A stretch of DNA of 44,262 bases from an uncultured Clostridia bacterium (GTDB taxonomy: Bacteria > Bacillota > Clostridia > UMGS1883), in contig CANRJP010000009.1 in assembly GCA_947630975.1 (NCBI GenBank), positions 1-44,262 on the forward strand. The letters run 5' to 3'. Both the position numbers and the translations under genes were made by a program. Shown here piece after piece: positions 23,781-33,193 of the stretch. How positions within the stretch are numbered: the first letter of the stretch is position 1; every line of letters begins with the position of its first letter. Under the pieces are notes generated by a model, which saw only the letters and a program-made list of their open reading frames with translations, ran no database searches and had not been told where the DNA came from.

Positions 23781-25604
23781 ATGAAGAAAATCATCCCCAT
23801 TATGGCGGCGATAATCACGGTCTTTGCCGCCCACTCGGCATTTGCGATCAATGTCAGCGTCAACGGCGTGAAAGTTAATTTCACCGCCGACGACGGCTAT
23901 CCCTTTGCCGAGAACGGCCATACCCTCGTACCCCTCCGCGCCGCCTGCGAGGCCTTCGGCGCCCAGGTGAGCTGGGACGCGGCCAACAATCAGGCCGTCA
24001 TAGTCAAGGACGGCGTTACCGTTACCGCTCCCCTCGGTGACAACCACGTTTACCGCAACGGCGAGGCCATCACCAACGAGGTCGCGACACAGGCGAAGGA
24101 CGGCCGTACCTATCTGCCCATTCGGGTGGTAATGGAGGCTTTCGACGCTCAGGTGGGCTGGGACGGCGCCAGTGAGACCGTCACCGTAAACGATCCCGAC
24201 GCCGTTTATATTCAGGGTCTGGACAAAAAAGTCGCGGGCAAAAACGAGATCAACAGGGCTCTGGCCCTGATCGATATGGGCCGGGCGTGCATGAAATCCG
24301 GAGAGTTCCATAACGCGGCCCTCTGCTACAAGCACAGCTCCGACTTCTGGTGGAGCAGCGATACCGAGGCCGCCCGCTACTATCTTGATCTTTCGGACAG
24401 CGCCGACGCCGACATCCGGCTCTTCCTCAAGACCGACGATCCCGCATATGACAGATCCACATATTACGGCGCCCCCTTTGAACCCAAGGACGCCGTGCTT
24501 CTGGGCACTACTTACAATTCCGACACCGATGCTCTCTCGGACTTCAAACACAATCTTATTCTCCAGTATTTTGACTACGGTGTGGAATTTTCCTCTCAGG
24601 ACAGTTGGTTCTTCAAGCCCCTCCGTCAGAACAATACCGTTCTCGAAGTGGCATGGCAGCCCAAAGATGGTCTTGACATGGTCAACGACGCCGACTATGT
24701 CATCCGTCAGGCCCAGTATCTCCAGAACTGCGGCGTTAAGATCCTTCTCCGTTTCGCCAACGAGATGAACGACGAGACCAGCTCCTGGTATACCCCGGAT
24801 TATAACAAGTACATCGAAAAGTACCGTTTCGTTGCCAACATTTTCCGTCAGTACGCTCCCGATGTAGCCCTGGTATGGGCGCCCAACTTCTATCCTCCCG
24901 ACACGGTAGACCTCTACTATCCCGGCGACGACGTTGTTGACTACGTGGGCCTCAGTGTTTATCAGGAATACGTGCCCACCAAGGATCCCTTTGATCCCGA
25001 GGGCCCCGGAGTTGAGCGCGGCCGCTGGCCCGACGTTTTCAAGCGGGTATATGACACTTACAGTTGGAAAAAGCCCATAATCATGGCCGAGGGCGGATGC
25101 AGCTATGTCAGCCCCTTCACCGGTCAGGACGTGTCCGACTTCGCCGTAACGCAGATGGGCCTGTTCTACACTTATCTGCCCATACTTTACCCCAACGTAA
25201 AGATGGCGGTGCTCTTCAACACCGTTGACTGGGGCGGAAGAATGTTCTTCCTTAAAGAGAGACCCGCGCTGGCCGAGGCTTATAAGAATGGCATCCACAG
25301 CTCCGGCCGGTATATAGGCGACATTTCCCAGACTCCCGCTCCGGAGTATTACTATGAGCTCCACAACAACTTCTCCGTGCCCGCCGGGCCTGTCGAGCTG
25401 TGCAGCTATATCACCTCTCCGGCGGTCGTTTACGACTATGTGACCTATACGATTAATGGCGTGGATTACAACTCTTACGGAATGCCCTACACGGTTCCCT
25501 TCGATTTCAGCGCTTACTCCGGCCAGACCCTTGAGGTTCGGGTTCGGGCCTTCGCAAATAACCAGTGCTGCGCCGACGAGACCACAAAGGTACAGGTGCG
25601 GTAA
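23781..25604 (+). CDS. Secreted GH26-like glycoside hydrolase with N-terminal stalk domain
   Basis: A 607-residue exported protein. Signal peptide 1-21 (ends AFA). Residues ~22-135 are a copper amine oxidase N-like stalk domain (TLVPLRAACEAFGAQVSWD and TYLPIRVVMEAFDAQVGWDG). After a helical linker, residues ~225-500 follow a GH26 TIM barrel: FANEMND near 324-330 holds the likely acid/base Glu, LVWAPNFYP near 362, YYPGDDVVDYVGLSVYQ near 380, and IIMAEGGCS near 434 holds the likely nucleophile Glu. The usual H of HEMNG is N here. A C-terminal Ig-like beta segment follows. GH26 enzymes mostly cut beta-mannans. Start at 23781 is chosen for the SD GGAGG 10 nt upstream; the frame is open further upstream. 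Confidence 0.85.
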   Translation: MKKIIPIMAAIITVFAAHSAFAINVSVNGVKVNFTADDGYPFAENGHTLVPLRAACEAFGAQVSWDAANNQAVIVKDGVTVTAPLGDNHVYRNGEAITNEVATQAKDGRTYLPIRVVMEAFDAQVGWDGASETVTVNDPDAVYIQGLDKKVAGKNEINRALALIDMGRACMKSGEFHNAALCYKHSSDFWWSSDTEAARYYLDLSDSADADIRLFLKTDDPAYDRSTYYGAPFEPKDAVLLGTTYNSDTDALSDFKHNLILQYFDYGVEFSSQDSWFFKPLRQNNTVLEVAWQPKDGLDMVNDADYVIRQAQYLQNCGVKILLRFANEMNDETSSWYTPDYNKYIEKYRFVANIFRQYAPDVALVWAPNFYPPDTVDLYYPGDDVVDYVGLSVYQEYVPTKDPFDPEGPGVERGRWPDVFKRVYDTYSWKKPIIMAEGGCSYVSPFTGQDVSDFAVTQMGLFYTYLPILYPNVKMAVLFNTVDWGGRMFFLKERPALAEAYKNGIHSSGRYIGDISQTPAPEYYYELHNNFSVPAGPVELCSYITSPAVVYDYVTYTINGVDYNSYGMPYTVPFDFSAYSGQTLEVRVRAFANNQCCADETTKVQVR

Positions 25605-25630
25605 TAATTTAAGGTAATAATATAAAAAAT

Positions 25631-25676
25631 GAGCGTGTCCCGACGTGTGATTTTCCACGGAGACACGCTCTCTTTT
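25631..25676 (+). terminator. Terminator of the GH26-like gene
   Basis: GAGCGTGTC (25631-25639) pairs with GACACGCTC (25662-25670), followed by TCTTTTT. Confidence 0.85.
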
Positions 25677-25703
25677 TATGGATTATACTAAAGCCGTAAC
25701 TGC

Positions 25704-25730
25704 CCCGTCAGTATTCCTCATTCCTAATTA
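25704..25730. repeat. Family D repeat fragment
   Basis: TCAGTATTCCTCATTCCTAATTATTC lies between the GH26 terminator and the end of apbE; it is only the terminal string of the family. Confidence 0.5.
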
Positions 25731-26714
25731 TTCAAAAAATTCTATCTCCTTATCGCTGTAGATGAGGCTCCGGAGTCCGGACGTGGCGGTAATTTTTCCG
25801 TCCGTTTCTATAAATACCGCCTCAAAATTCCCGCTTTCGCGCCACAGCTCCAGCGCCCGATCCCTGCCCATGACGAAAAGCGCCGTGGACAGTCCGTCGG
25901 CCAAGGCTCCGTCGCGGCATACCACCGTCACCGATCGGAGGCCGCTGTCCGCCGGCCGGCCCGTGGAGGGATCGATGATGTGGTGGTAGATTTTTCCGTC
26001 CCGCTCAAAATAACGCTGATAATCTCCCGATGTGACTGCGGCGGCGTCGGTCAGTGACAGCACGGCGGCGTAGCCCTCCCCGTCGGGATCCTGTATTGCC
26101 ACCCGCCAGGGGGTCCCGTCGGGGCGGGAACCCAGAGCCTGAACGTTGCCGCCCAGCGAAACCAAACCCGATGTGACCCCATTTTCACGGAAAATGTCTA
26201 TTATTTTTGCCGAGGCCCAGCCCTTGGCTATGCCCCCGGGGTCGAGCTGTGTTCCCTCACCGAGGGTGACGGCGTTCCCCTCGACGGTCACCTTTCCGCC
26301 CACCTTCTCCATCGCGGCGGCCAGCTCGCTCTCATCGGGCACTCGATAATCCTGACCGTAAAAGCCCCAGAGGTCCATTACCGGAGCCACGGTCATGTCA
26401 AAGGCCCCGCCGGTGAGGGCGCAAATCTCCGCGCCCTTGCGCAGCAGTCCGGCGGTGTCGTCCGACACCTCGCCGCCGCCGTTTTGGTTCAGCGCGAAAA
26501 TCTCGCCGTCCCCGTTCCGACGGTCAAAAAGGCCGTCCAGCCGGTATGTCTCGGCCTTGGCGGCCTCGAGAGCCGCCTCGCCCTTTTCCCCATAGGCGGT
26601 GAGCTCCATAACGGTGTCCATGGCGAAAACCGTGGCGCCGTGCTCCTCGGTCTGTCCGCAGGAACACAGCGGCAGCAGGGCGAGTATCAAAATCAAAGTC
26701 AGAGTTCGTTTCAT
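25728..26714 (-). CDS. apbE: FAD:protein FMN transferase (ApbE family lipoprotein)
   Basis: Attaches FMN covalently to threonine in target flavoproteins (for example RnfG/NqrC-type FMN-binding domains), outside the membrane. 328 residues; signal peptide with lipobox LCSC, the Cys near residue 19. Family motifs: FAMDTVMEL near 30, GGAFDMTVAPVMDLWGF near 102, LDPGGIAKGWA near 157, SLGGNVQALGSRPDGTPWRV near 187, and HHIIDPSTGRPA near 242, followed by ADGLSTALFVMG. It is 3 bp behind the Gx-transporter gene. No FMN-binding target or Rnf gene is in the window. Confidence 0.93.
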   Translation of the reverse strand: MKRTLTLILILALLPLCSCGQTEEHGATVFAMDTVMELTAYGEKGEAALEAAKAETYRLDGLFDRRNGDGEIFALNQNGGGEVSDDTAGLLRKGAEICALTGGAFDMTVAPVMDLWGFYGQDYRVPDESELAAAMEKVGGKVTVEGNAVTLGEGTQLDPGGIAKGWASAKIIDIFRENGVTSGLVSLGGNVQALGSRPDGTPWRVAIQDPDGEGYAAVLSLTDAAAVTSGDYQRYFERDGKIYHHIIDPSTGRPADSGLRSVTVVCRDGALADGLSTALFVMGRDRALELWRESGNFEAVFIETDGKITATSGLRSLIYSDKEIEFFE

Positions 26715-26717
26715 GCT

Positions 26718-27206
26718 TCACTTCCTCAGTCTCGATGTCAAAGCCTGGGCCGCAAGACCGGTAAATGCTCCGGTCAGCACGGCGGAAATAATCAGCACCG
26801 GCAGATAGGCGGCGACCGCCGGAGCGCCGGTGAGGGCCATTGCCGCCAATATTTGGCCGATATTATGGGCTATGGCTCCCAACACGCTCACCACCCACAG
26901 CCGTTCCCGTCCCAAGGGCTTGAGGCAAAGAGCCATAACGATGAAACAGAGCAGTCCGCCGCTCATGCTGTAAATAAAGCTCACGGCCTGTCCGGTAAAG
27001 ACGCTGCCGAGGATAATCCTGAGAATCAGCAGTGTCAGCGCCTCTTTCCGTCCGAGCCAGACAAGAGCCGCCAGGGTCACCACATTTGCCAGTCCCAGCT
27101 TTACTCCGGCTATGGGCACAGGGGGAGGGATTTGGGCCTCTATCACGAAAACGGTCAGGGCGATTGCCAGCAGCAGGGCCATAAACGTCAGCTTTTTTAC
27201 CTTCAC
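26718..27206 (-). CDS. Gx transporter family membrane protein
   Basis: A 162-residue membrane protein with about five hydrophobic segments, matching the family once named heptaprenyl diphosphate synthase component I. Landmarks are IPPPVPIAGVKLGLANVVTLAALVW near residues 25-50, LRIILGSVFTG near 72, and SFIYSMSGG near 85. In Firmicutes it commonly sits between NusG_II and ApbE genes, as here, and is thought to be an ECF-type substrate-binding component; the substrate is unknown. The gene ends 3 bp before apbE and starts 4 bp after the NusG_II stop. Confidence 0.88.
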   Translation of the reverse strand: MKVKKLTFMALLLAIALTVFVIEAQIPPPVPIAGVKLGLANVVTLAALVWLGRKEALTLLILRIILGSVFTGQAVSFIYSMSGGLLCFIVMALCLKPLGRERLWVVSVLGAIAHNIGQILAAMALTGAPAVAAYLPVLIISAVLTGAFTGLAAQALTSRLRK

Positions 27207-27210
27207 GCCT

Positions 27211-27573
27211 TCACCTCCCCGTCACGGCGTCCACGCCGCCGCGCCCGCCCCGCACCTCGACGGTGAGCCGGTGGGGCAGACAGACGATGGGCACGCCGTC
27301 CCTTATGTAGCCCCGGCGGACGCAGAGCCTGTCGGGACAGCTTGCGTCGGTGACGGCCACCCGCCCGCCCTTGACGCTTATGTGGTTGAACTCCCCGTTT
27401 TCAAGGGGGATGTCGGTCTCGCAGTCCTCGGAGAGGTCGAGGGTGCGGACGGCCTTACCGTCCACGGCTACCACGGCGGTACGTCCGCCGCTTTTGTTCA
27501 TGAAGAAAAGGGCGGCGGCGCAGATAAGGCAGAGAACGGCGAAAATCGTTATCCAGAGCAGGTGCTTTTTCAC
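27211..27573 (-). CDS. NusG domain II-containing membrane-anchored protein
   Basis: A 120-residue protein with one N-terminal membrane segment (residues ~6-25) and an outside beta domain of the NusG_II family: NHISVKGGRVAVTDASCPDRLCVRRGYI near 63-90, with IVCLPHRLTVEV near 95. The Cys residues (DASCPDRLC and VCLP) are conserved in the family. It begins with GTG at 27573, with AAAGGTGAT upstream. It is the first gene of a three-gene minus-strand set with the Gx transporter and apbE, often associated with flavin-linked membrane redox systems. Confidence 0.88.
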   Translation of the reverse strand: MKKHLLWITIFAVLCLICAAALFFMNKSGGRTAVVAVDGKAVRTLDLSEDCETDIPLENGEFNHISVKGGRVAVTDASCPDRLCVRRGYIRDGVPIVCLPHRLTVEVRGGRGGVDAVTGR

Positions 27574-27609
27574 GTTATCACCTTTTTTTGAAATTTTTTA
27601 AAATAATGG

Positions 27610-27638
27610 TTGCAAAATTAAAAATGATGTGCTATAAT
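27610..27638 (+). promoter_or_regulatory. Promoter of tRNA-Ala
   Basis: TTGCAA (27610-27615), 17-bp spacer, TATAAT (27633-27638); the tRNA starts 11 nt later. Confidence 0.75.
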
Positions 27639-27648
27639 AACAAAGTAC

Positions 27649-27724
27649 GGGCTTGTAGCTCAGCTGGGAGAGCGTTCGGTTCGCATCCGAGAGGTCGAGG
27701 GTTCGAATCCCTTCAAGTCCACCA
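27649..27724 (+). tRNA. tRNA-Ala, anticodon CGC
   Basis: A complete cloverleaf with encoded CCA. The anticodon stem TTCGG/CCGAG encloses loop TTCGCAT, giving CGC for codon GCG. The acceptor stem GGGCTTG/CAAGTCC contains the G3-U70 pair that identifies alanine tRNAs. The D arm and T arm (GAGGG-TTCGAAT-CCCTT) are normal. Confidence 0.95.
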
Positions 27725-27742
27725 CCGGCGTTTTGCCGGACG

Positions 27743-27774
27743 TCACGCCCCATGCTTCGGGGCGTGATTTTTTG
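27743..27774 (+). terminator. Terminator of tRNA-Ala
   Basis: TCACGCCCC (27743-27751) pairs with GGGGCGTGA (27759-27767), then TTTTTTG. Confidence 0.85.
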
Positions 27775-27813
27775 CGGCAAAAATAACAGCCGAAAAAATT
27801 TTTTTCAAAAATA

Positions 27814-27844
27814 TGTGACCGTTTCGGGGCCGCCCGTGTCTATA
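27814..27844 (+). promoter_or_regulatory. Candidate ECF-type promoter of the sigma operon
   Basis: TGTGACCG (27814-27821) and GTGTCTATA (27836-27844) resemble the GTGACC / GTCTAT boxes of autoregulated ECF promoters, spaced 17 bp between TGACC and GTCTAT. It does not fit sigma-A consensus. It lies directly upstream of the family A repeat, which now separates it from the sigma gene. Confidence 0.5.
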
Positions 27845-27849
27845 CTATT

Positions 27850-28023
27850 AAGGCAATACCGCACAAAGACCGCAAGTGAGCTTTGTACCCGTCTTGCTTG
27901 CATCTTTTCCGACGTTTCTTACGAAAACTCCTTGAAATACGACAGTATTCCTTCGTCGTTTTCGTAATTCCGTCAAAAAATCTGCGGCGCAATACGGGCA
28001 TAATCTTTGTGCGGTATAGCCTT
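27850..28023. mobile_element. 174-bp MITE-like element, family A, copy 2
   Basis: Same length and ends as 4999-5172, in reverse orientation: AAGGCAATACCGCACAAAGA at the left and TCTTTGTGCGGTATAGCCTT at the right (one mismatch). It ends 34 nt before the sigma-factor start, so the sigma mRNA, if made from the upstream promoter, carries the whole element as a foldable leader. Confidence 0.85.
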
Positions 28024-28056
28024 AAATGAAGAAAGTTTTTGTACGGAGGTGGGCCC

Positions 28057-28590
28057 ATGACCGACGCGCAGCTATTGGAAAAACTGAAAAAACGGAGCCG
28101 CAGCTCTCTTGAAACGGCGATACGCCGCTTTAACGCCTATGTCTGCACGGTAATCTTCAACACGGGCGGCAATTCCCTTACCCGCGAGGACATGGAGGAG
28201 CTGGCGGACGACGTTTTTCTGGCGCTTTGGAACAACGCCGGCAATATCAACGAGTCGCTTAAAGCTTATATAGGCGCCACGGCTCGGAACATGACTATTG
28301 GAAAACTGAGGAGTCTGAAGCCCGAGGAAGAGCTGCCGGAGGACTGCGCCGCCGCCTACGGTGACCCCGAGGACGCGGCGGTGAAAAACGAGCTGTCCCG
28401 TATGCTGTATGATGAAATAATAAATCTGGGACGGCCGGACAGCGAAATATTCCTCCGCTATTATTACAACGGTCAGAAGCTGAGGGAGATAGCGGCGGAG
28501 CTGGGCCTCAGCGTATCCAACGTGAAAATGAAGCTCATGAGGGGCCGAAGCCGGCTCAAAGACGCGTTTTCCGGAAAGGAGGTGCTCTGA
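28057..28590 (+). CDS. ECF-like RNA polymerase sigma factor
   Basis: 177 residues with sigma70 region 2 (~20-85: MEELADDVFLALWNN, then SLKAYIGATARNM, the -10 binding helix) and region 4 (~120-175: FLRYYYNGQKLREIAAELGLSVSNVKMKLMRGRSRLK split over a helix-turn-helix), and no regions 1 or 3. It would redirect RNA polymerase to a small regulon, probably including its own operon. The SD GGAGGTG fits the ATG at 28057; an upstream in-frame ATG at 28039 is at the SD itself. The stop overlaps the next gene's ATG (TGATG), as in sigma/anti-sigma pairs. Confidence 0.92.
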   Translation: MTDAQLLEKLKKRSRSSLETAIRRFNAYVCTVIFNTGGNSLTREDMEELADDVFLALWNNAGNINESLKAYIGATARNMTIGKLRSLKPEEELPEDCAAAYGDPEDAAVKNELSRMLYDEIINLGRPDSEIFLRYYYNGQKLREIAAELGLSVSNVKMKLMRGRSRLKDAFSGKEVL

Positions 28591-29903
28591 TGAACAAGCG
28601 TATGAGAGAACTCCTGAAAAACCTTGACATCCCGGAAAGCGCCATGTTTGAGCGGGACGCGGACAGCGCCGTAAAAAGCGTGAACGAAAAGCTCAACCAA
28701 AGCCCGCCGGAGCTTGCCCTTTTCAAGGCCCAGCGCATGGCGAGGCGAGTGGCCGTGATCTGCGCCGTTATACTGGCCCTTGCCCTGACGGCGCTGGCGG
28801 TCGGCAGCAGCGTAAACGTGGATCTGCTGAAGCTGTACTTCCTGGGCGACAGCGGCTATATGGAGCGGTACGTTGACCGGCCGGAGCTGTCACTCACCGA
28901 CGGACGGTACAGGTTCACGGTGGATCAGGCCCTTGTGACACAGACCCAGGCAATGGCGGTGTTCACCGTTGAGGCCCTGACCGAAGAAACGGAAGAAGAA
29001 TTGAAAAATCTCAGCCTGTCGCTGGCCTTTGACTTCAAGTTCGCCGATTTGAGCGACTATGCCCAGGGCGGCAGCGGCAGTATGTCGGAGCTTTGGCATC
29101 TGCGCACCGAAACCAGCCGCACATGGACGGTGACGGCGGATATAGACAATCCCGGCCTCAAGCCCATGAAGATGATATTTTATCCCCTGCGTGGCAAGCG
29201 CACCGTGATTGTCGAGGCCAAGGGCGACATCGAAAGCTTTGAATTTGACCTCGCGGGCCAACCCCTCGGCGACGGGCATATCGTACTGACCCCCACGGGC
29301 GTGACCCTTGACAGGTGGATGCCCGCCCACACCGACAAATACCTCGAAAATTCGGAGACCTTCTTCCGCATGAAGGACGGAGAGATAAAGAGCTTCAACC
29401 AGCTCTTTGCCAACCGCAACCGCTCCAGCCAGACTCTGAACTCCACCGTCCCCGTCCTGTACCAACTGAGGGCCATACCCCGGGAAATTCTGGATCTTAG
29501 CCAAATCGAGAGCGTAATTGTGGCGGGTCTGGAATACAGGCTCCGCGACCCCGAAGCTCCGACCGAGGCCGAGATACCGGAGCGTCTGCGGCCCTTCCCG
29601 GTCAAAGCCGACGGCGACTATCTGGAGATAGAGGACATCTTTGAGCATCTGGGCGCGGACATGGAGCGGCGGGGCAATAAGCTGACCGTCCGTTACAACG
29701 GTATCGAAGCCGTGATTACCGCCGGAGCGGCGGAGGTGGAGCTCAACGGCATTCCGGTAAACCTGCCCCTGCCGGCCAAGCTTGACGGTGACGGCAAGAT
29801 GCAGGTGTGCTGGGACTTCACCTATTCCTGCATAGAAATGTACATTTCCGCCGACAGCTTCGACGTGCCGCAGGACGAAATGACTTTTACGATGTATCCG
29901 TAA
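28590..29903 (+). CDS. Putative membrane anti-sigma factor with stalk-like C terminus
   Basis: A 437-residue single-pass protein: cytoplasmic N terminus (~1-50), membrane segment near 53-72 (VAVICAVILALALTALAVG) and a long outer part. Translational coupling to the sigma gene (TGATG) and this topology suggest an anti-sigma factor that holds the sigma factor at the membrane until an external signal arrives; no zinc-binding HxxxCxxC motif is present. The outer C terminus (~330-437: YLEIEDIFEHLGADMERRGN, then the VELNGIPVNLPLPAKLDGDG stretch) looks like a diverged copper amine oxidase N-like stalk domain, shared with the LRR and GH26 proteins. Ligand unknown. Confidence 0.75.
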   Translation: MNKRMRELLKNLDIPESAMFERDADSAVKSVNEKLNQSPPELALFKAQRMARRVAVICAVILALALTALAVGSSVNVDLLKLYFLGDSGYMERYVDRPELSLTDGRYRFTVDQALVTQTQAMAVFTVEALTEETEEELKNLSLSLAFDFKFADLSDYAQGGSGSMSELWHLRTETSRTWTVTADIDNPGLKPMKMIFYPLRGKRTVIVEAKGDIESFEFDLAGQPLGDGHIVLTPTGVTLDRWMPAHTDKYLENSETFFRMKDGEIKSFNQLFANRNRSSQTLNSTVPVLYQLRAIPREILDLSQIESVIVAGLEYRLRDPEAPTEAEIPERLRPFPVKADGDYLEIEDIFEHLGADMERRGNKLTVRYNGIEAVITAGAAEVELNGIPVNLPLPAKLDGDGKMQVCWDFTYSCIEMYISADSFDVPQDEMTFTMYP

Positions 29904-29909
29904 GTAAGT

Positions 29910-29954
29910 AAATCCCCCTTTGCACTTTATTATAGTACAAAGGGGGATTTTTGT
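29910..29954. terminator. Terminator of the sigma operon, also facing carB
   Basis: AAATCCCCCTTTG (29910-29922) pairs with CAAAGGGGGATTT (29938-29950), followed by TTGTC; A/T-rich on both sides, so it can serve the convergent carB end too. Confidence 0.88.
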
Positions 29955-29995
29955 CAATCAGAATATAAATTAGTCAGGGGAAATTTATTTTTTCG

Positions 29996-32900
29996 TTATA
30001 TCGTCGAGATGTCCACAATGCCCAGCTCTCCCTCGTCCTTCTGCTTTATGGCGGTAAGGAGGGCGCGGGCGGTGTCGAGGCTTGTCATGCAGGGTACGCT
30101 GCGCTCCACGCTGGTGCGGCGTATCTTGAAGCCGTCGCGGTTGTGCTGGCGGCCTCGGGTGGGAGTGTTGACTACAAGGTCTACTCCGCCGCCGCCGATG
30201 AAGTCCAGAATATCCGGGGAGCCCTCGGCGATCTTGTTGACCCTCCTGGCCCAGACGCCGTTGTCCCGCAGATACTGGCAGGTGCCGCCGGTGGCGTAGA
30301 TGCCGAAGCCGTACTCGGCGAAGTCCTTCGCCAACTGGCAGACCTCCTCCTTGTCGGTGTCGCGGACGGTTATGAGCATATTTCCCCGCTCGGGGATTAC
30401 AAAGCCGCTGGCGATGAAGGACTTGTAAAGAGCCTCGTGGAAGGTGGGCGCTATGCCCAGCACCTCGCCGGTGGACTTCATCTCCGGCCCGAGGGCGGTG
30501 TCCACGTCGTGGAGCTTTTCAAAGCTGAACACGGGCATCTTCACAGCTACATAGTCGGCCTCGGGGTGAAGGTCCACTCCGTAGCCCAGATCCCGCAGCC
30601 GTTCGCCCAGCATACACCTGATGGCAAGGGCCACGATGGGCACGTTGGTGACTTTGCTGATATAGGGCACGGTGCGGCTGCTGCGGGGGTTTACCTCTAT
30701 TACGTAAACGCCGTCGGCGGCCACTATGAACTGAATGTTTATCAGGCCCACAACGTGGAGCTCGGTAGCCAGACTCTTGGTGAAGCGGATTATGGTCTCC
30801 TTTTCTTCCTTCGTCAGGGTCTGGGCGGGATAAACGCTGATGCTGTCGCCGCTGTGAATTCCGGCCCGCTCGAGGTGCTCCATTATGCCGGGAATGAGAA
30901 TGTCTGTTCCGTCGCAGACGGCGTCCACCTCGACCTCCTTGCCGTGGACGTACTTGTCCACAAGTATGGGGTGCTCCTGCACGCTGCGGTTGATTATCTC
31001 CATATAAACGGTGATGTCCTTGTCGTTGTAGGCGATCTCCATGCCCTGACCGCCCAGCACGTAGCTGGGTCGTACAAGAACGGGATAGCCTATCTCGTTG
31101 GCGGCGGCGATGGCCTCCTCGCAGGTGAAGATGGTTCGGCCCTGGGGGCGGCGTATCTTGCATATCTCGAGAACCTCGTCGAACAGCTCCCTGTCCTCGG
31201 CGCGGTCCACGTCCCGGGCGTCGGTGCCCAGTATGCGGACGCCCATGTCGTTCAGCGCCTGGGTGAGCTTGATGGCGGTCTGGCCGCCGAACTGAACGAT
31301 GGCGCCGTAGGGCTGCTCCACGTCCACAATGTTCTCCACGTCCTCGGGAGTGAGAGGCTCGAAGTAGAGCTTGTCCGAAATATCGAAGTCGGTGGAAACC
31401 GTTTCCGGATTGTTGTTGACGATTATGGTCTCATAGCCCAGCTTGCTCAAGGCCCAGACCGCGTGGACGGAGCAGTAGTCGAACTCGATACCCTGTCCTA
31501 TCCTGATGGGGCCGCTGCCCAGCACAAGGATTTTCTTCCGGTCGGAGGAAGGGTCGGCCTCGGTCTCGCTGCCGTAGCAGGAGTAGTAGTAGGGGGTCAC
31601 GGCCTCGAATTCGGCGGCGCAGGTGTCCACCATCTTGTAGGCGGGCAGTATGTTCCACTTAAGGCGCAGGGCCTTTATCTCCCGGTCGGTTTTGCCCACT
31701 ATCTGGCCGATTACCTTGTCGTAGAAGCCGTATATTTTGGCCTTTTCCAACAGCTCGGGGGTCAGCTCCCCGCCGCGGAGGGCCTCCTCCAGCTTCATGA
31801 TGTTGTCTATCTTGCCCAGGAACCACTTGTCTATCTTAGTTATTTCGTTTATCTCATCGACGGAAATACCCTTCTTGAGAGCCTGCGCCACGGCAAAGAG
31901 GCGCATATCGTCCACCTTTTTCAGCTCCTCCCGGAGGCGGTCGGCGTCCATGGGCTGATAGTAGGGCAGGTCAAGGCTGTAAATGTTCAGCTCGAGGGAG
32001 CGGACGGCCTTCATGAGAGCGCCCTCAAAGGAGGGGCTTATGCTCATGACCTCGCCGGTGGCCTTCATCTGGGTGCCCAGCTTGCGCTCGGCGGTGACGA
32101 ACTTGTCGAAGGGCCACTTGGGGATTTTAGCGACTATATAATCCAGCGCCGGCTCGAAGCAGGCGAAGGTCTTGCCGGTGACGGCGTTCTTTATCTCGTC
32201 CAGATGGTAGCCCAGAGCGATCTTGGCGGCCACCTTGGCTATGGGGTAGCCCGTGGCCTTTGATGCCAGAGCGGAGGAGCGGCTCACACGGGGATTTACC
32301 TCGATTACCGCGTATTCAAAGGAGTTGGGCTCCAGCGCGAACTGTACGTTGCAGCCGCCCTCCACCTTTAATTTATCTATAATTCTGATGGCCGCCGTGC
32401 GCAGCATCTGGTATTCCTTGTCGGCGAGGGTCTGGGCGGGAGCCACGACTATGCTGTCGCCGGTGTGTACGCCCACGGGGTCAAGGTTCTCCATGGAGCA
32501 GACGGTTATGCAGCTTCCGGCTCCGTCGCGGATAACCTCGAACTCGATTTCCTTCCAGCCGGCGATGCACTTCTCGATGAGCACCTGTCCCACACGGGAG
32601 AGCCGCAGTCCGTGGGGAGCTATCTGTGCCAGCTCCTCCTCGGTCTCGGCTATGCCGCCGCCGGTGCCGCCCAGAGTGTAGGCGGGCCGCACGATAACGG
32701 GGAAGCCTATCTCTTTCGCGAAGGCCAGAGCGTCGGCGTAGGTCTCCACCACCTTGCTGGCGATGCAGGGCTGGTCTATGCTGAGCATGGCGTCCTTGAA
32801 ACTCTGACGGTCCTCGGCCATCTTGATTGTTTCGCTGCTGGTGCCCAGCAGCTTGACGTTGTGCTCCTTGAGGAAGCCCGCCTCCGCCAGCTCCATGGCG

Positions 32901-33193
32901 AGGTTAAGACCCGTCTGTCCGCCCAGGGTTGGGAGTATGGAGTCGGGCTTTTCGGCCAGAATGACCTTTTCCACGGTTTCGGTAGTCAGGGGCTCTATAT
33001 ACACCTTGTCCGCTATGTCCTTGTCGGTCATGATGGTGGCGGGGTTGGAGTTGATGAGCACTACCTCGACGCCGTCGTCCTTCAGGCTGCGGCAGGCCTG
33101 AGTGCCGGCGTAGTCGAACTCCGCCGCCTGACCGATGATGATGGGGCCGCTGCCGATAACAAGTACTTTCTTTATGTCGGGGCTCTTAGGCAT
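29996..33193 (-). CDS. carB: Carbamoyl-phosphate synthase large subunit
   Basis: Makes carbamoyl phosphate from bicarbonate, ammonia and two ATP, for pyrimidine and arginine synthesis. The 1065 residues show both ATP-grasp halves: the first starts [21 protein letters not shown], the second near residue 548 with [21 protein letters not shown]. The C-terminal MGS-like regulatory domain (from ~942: [44 protein letters not shown]) would bind allosteric effectors. It overlaps carA by 8 nt and is translationally coupled. All landmarks are intact. Confidence 0.97.
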   Translation of the reverse strand: MPKSPDIKKVLVIGSGPIIIGQAAEFDYAGTQACRSLKDDGVEVVLINSNPATIMTDKDIADKVYIEPLTTETVEKVILAEKPDSILPTLGGQTGLNLAMELAEAGFLKEHNVKLLGTSSETIKMAEDRQSFKDAMLSIDQPCIASKVVETYADALAFAKEIGFPVIVRPAYTLGGTGGGIAETEEELAQIAPHGLRLSRVGQVLIEKCIAGWKEIEFEVIRDGAGSCITVCSMENLDPVGVHTGDSIVVAPAQTLADKEYQMLRTAAIRIIDKLKVEGGCNVQFALEPNSFEYAVIEVNPRVSRSSALASKATGYPIAKVAAKIALGYHLDEIKNAVTGKTFACFEPALDYIVAKIPKWPFDKFVTAERKLGTQMKATGEVMSISPSFEGALMKAVRSLELNIYSLDLPYYQPMDADRLREELKKVDDMRLFAVAQALKKGISVDEINEITKIDKWFLGKIDNIMKLEEALRGGELTPELLEKAKIYGFYDKVIGQIVGKTDREIKALRLKWNILPAYKMVDTCAAEFEAVTPYYYSCYGSETEADPSSDRKKILVLGSGPIRIGQGIEFDYCSVHAVWALSKLGYETIIVNNNPETVSTDFDISDKLYFEPLTPEDVENIVDVEQPYGAIVQFGGQTAIKLTQALNDMGVRILGTDARDVDRAEDRELFDEVLEICKIRRPQGRTIFTCEEAIAAANEIGYPVLVRPSYVLGGQGMEIAYNDKDITVYMEIINRSVQEHPILVDKYVHGKEVEVDAVCDGTDILIPGIMEHLERAGIHSGDSISVYPAQTLTKEEKETIIRFTKSLATELHVVGLINIQFIVAADGVYVIEVNPRSSRTVPYISKVTNVPIVALAIRCMLGERLRDLGYGVDLHPEADYVAVKMPVFSFEKLHDVDTALGPEMKSTGEVLGIAPTFHEALYKSFIASGFVIPERGNMLITVRDTDKEEVCQLAKDFAEYGFGIYATGGTCQYLRDNGVWARRVNKIAEGSPDILDFIGGGGVDLVVNTPTRGRQHNRDGFKIRRTSVERSVPCMTSLDTARALLTAIKQKDEGELGIVDISTI

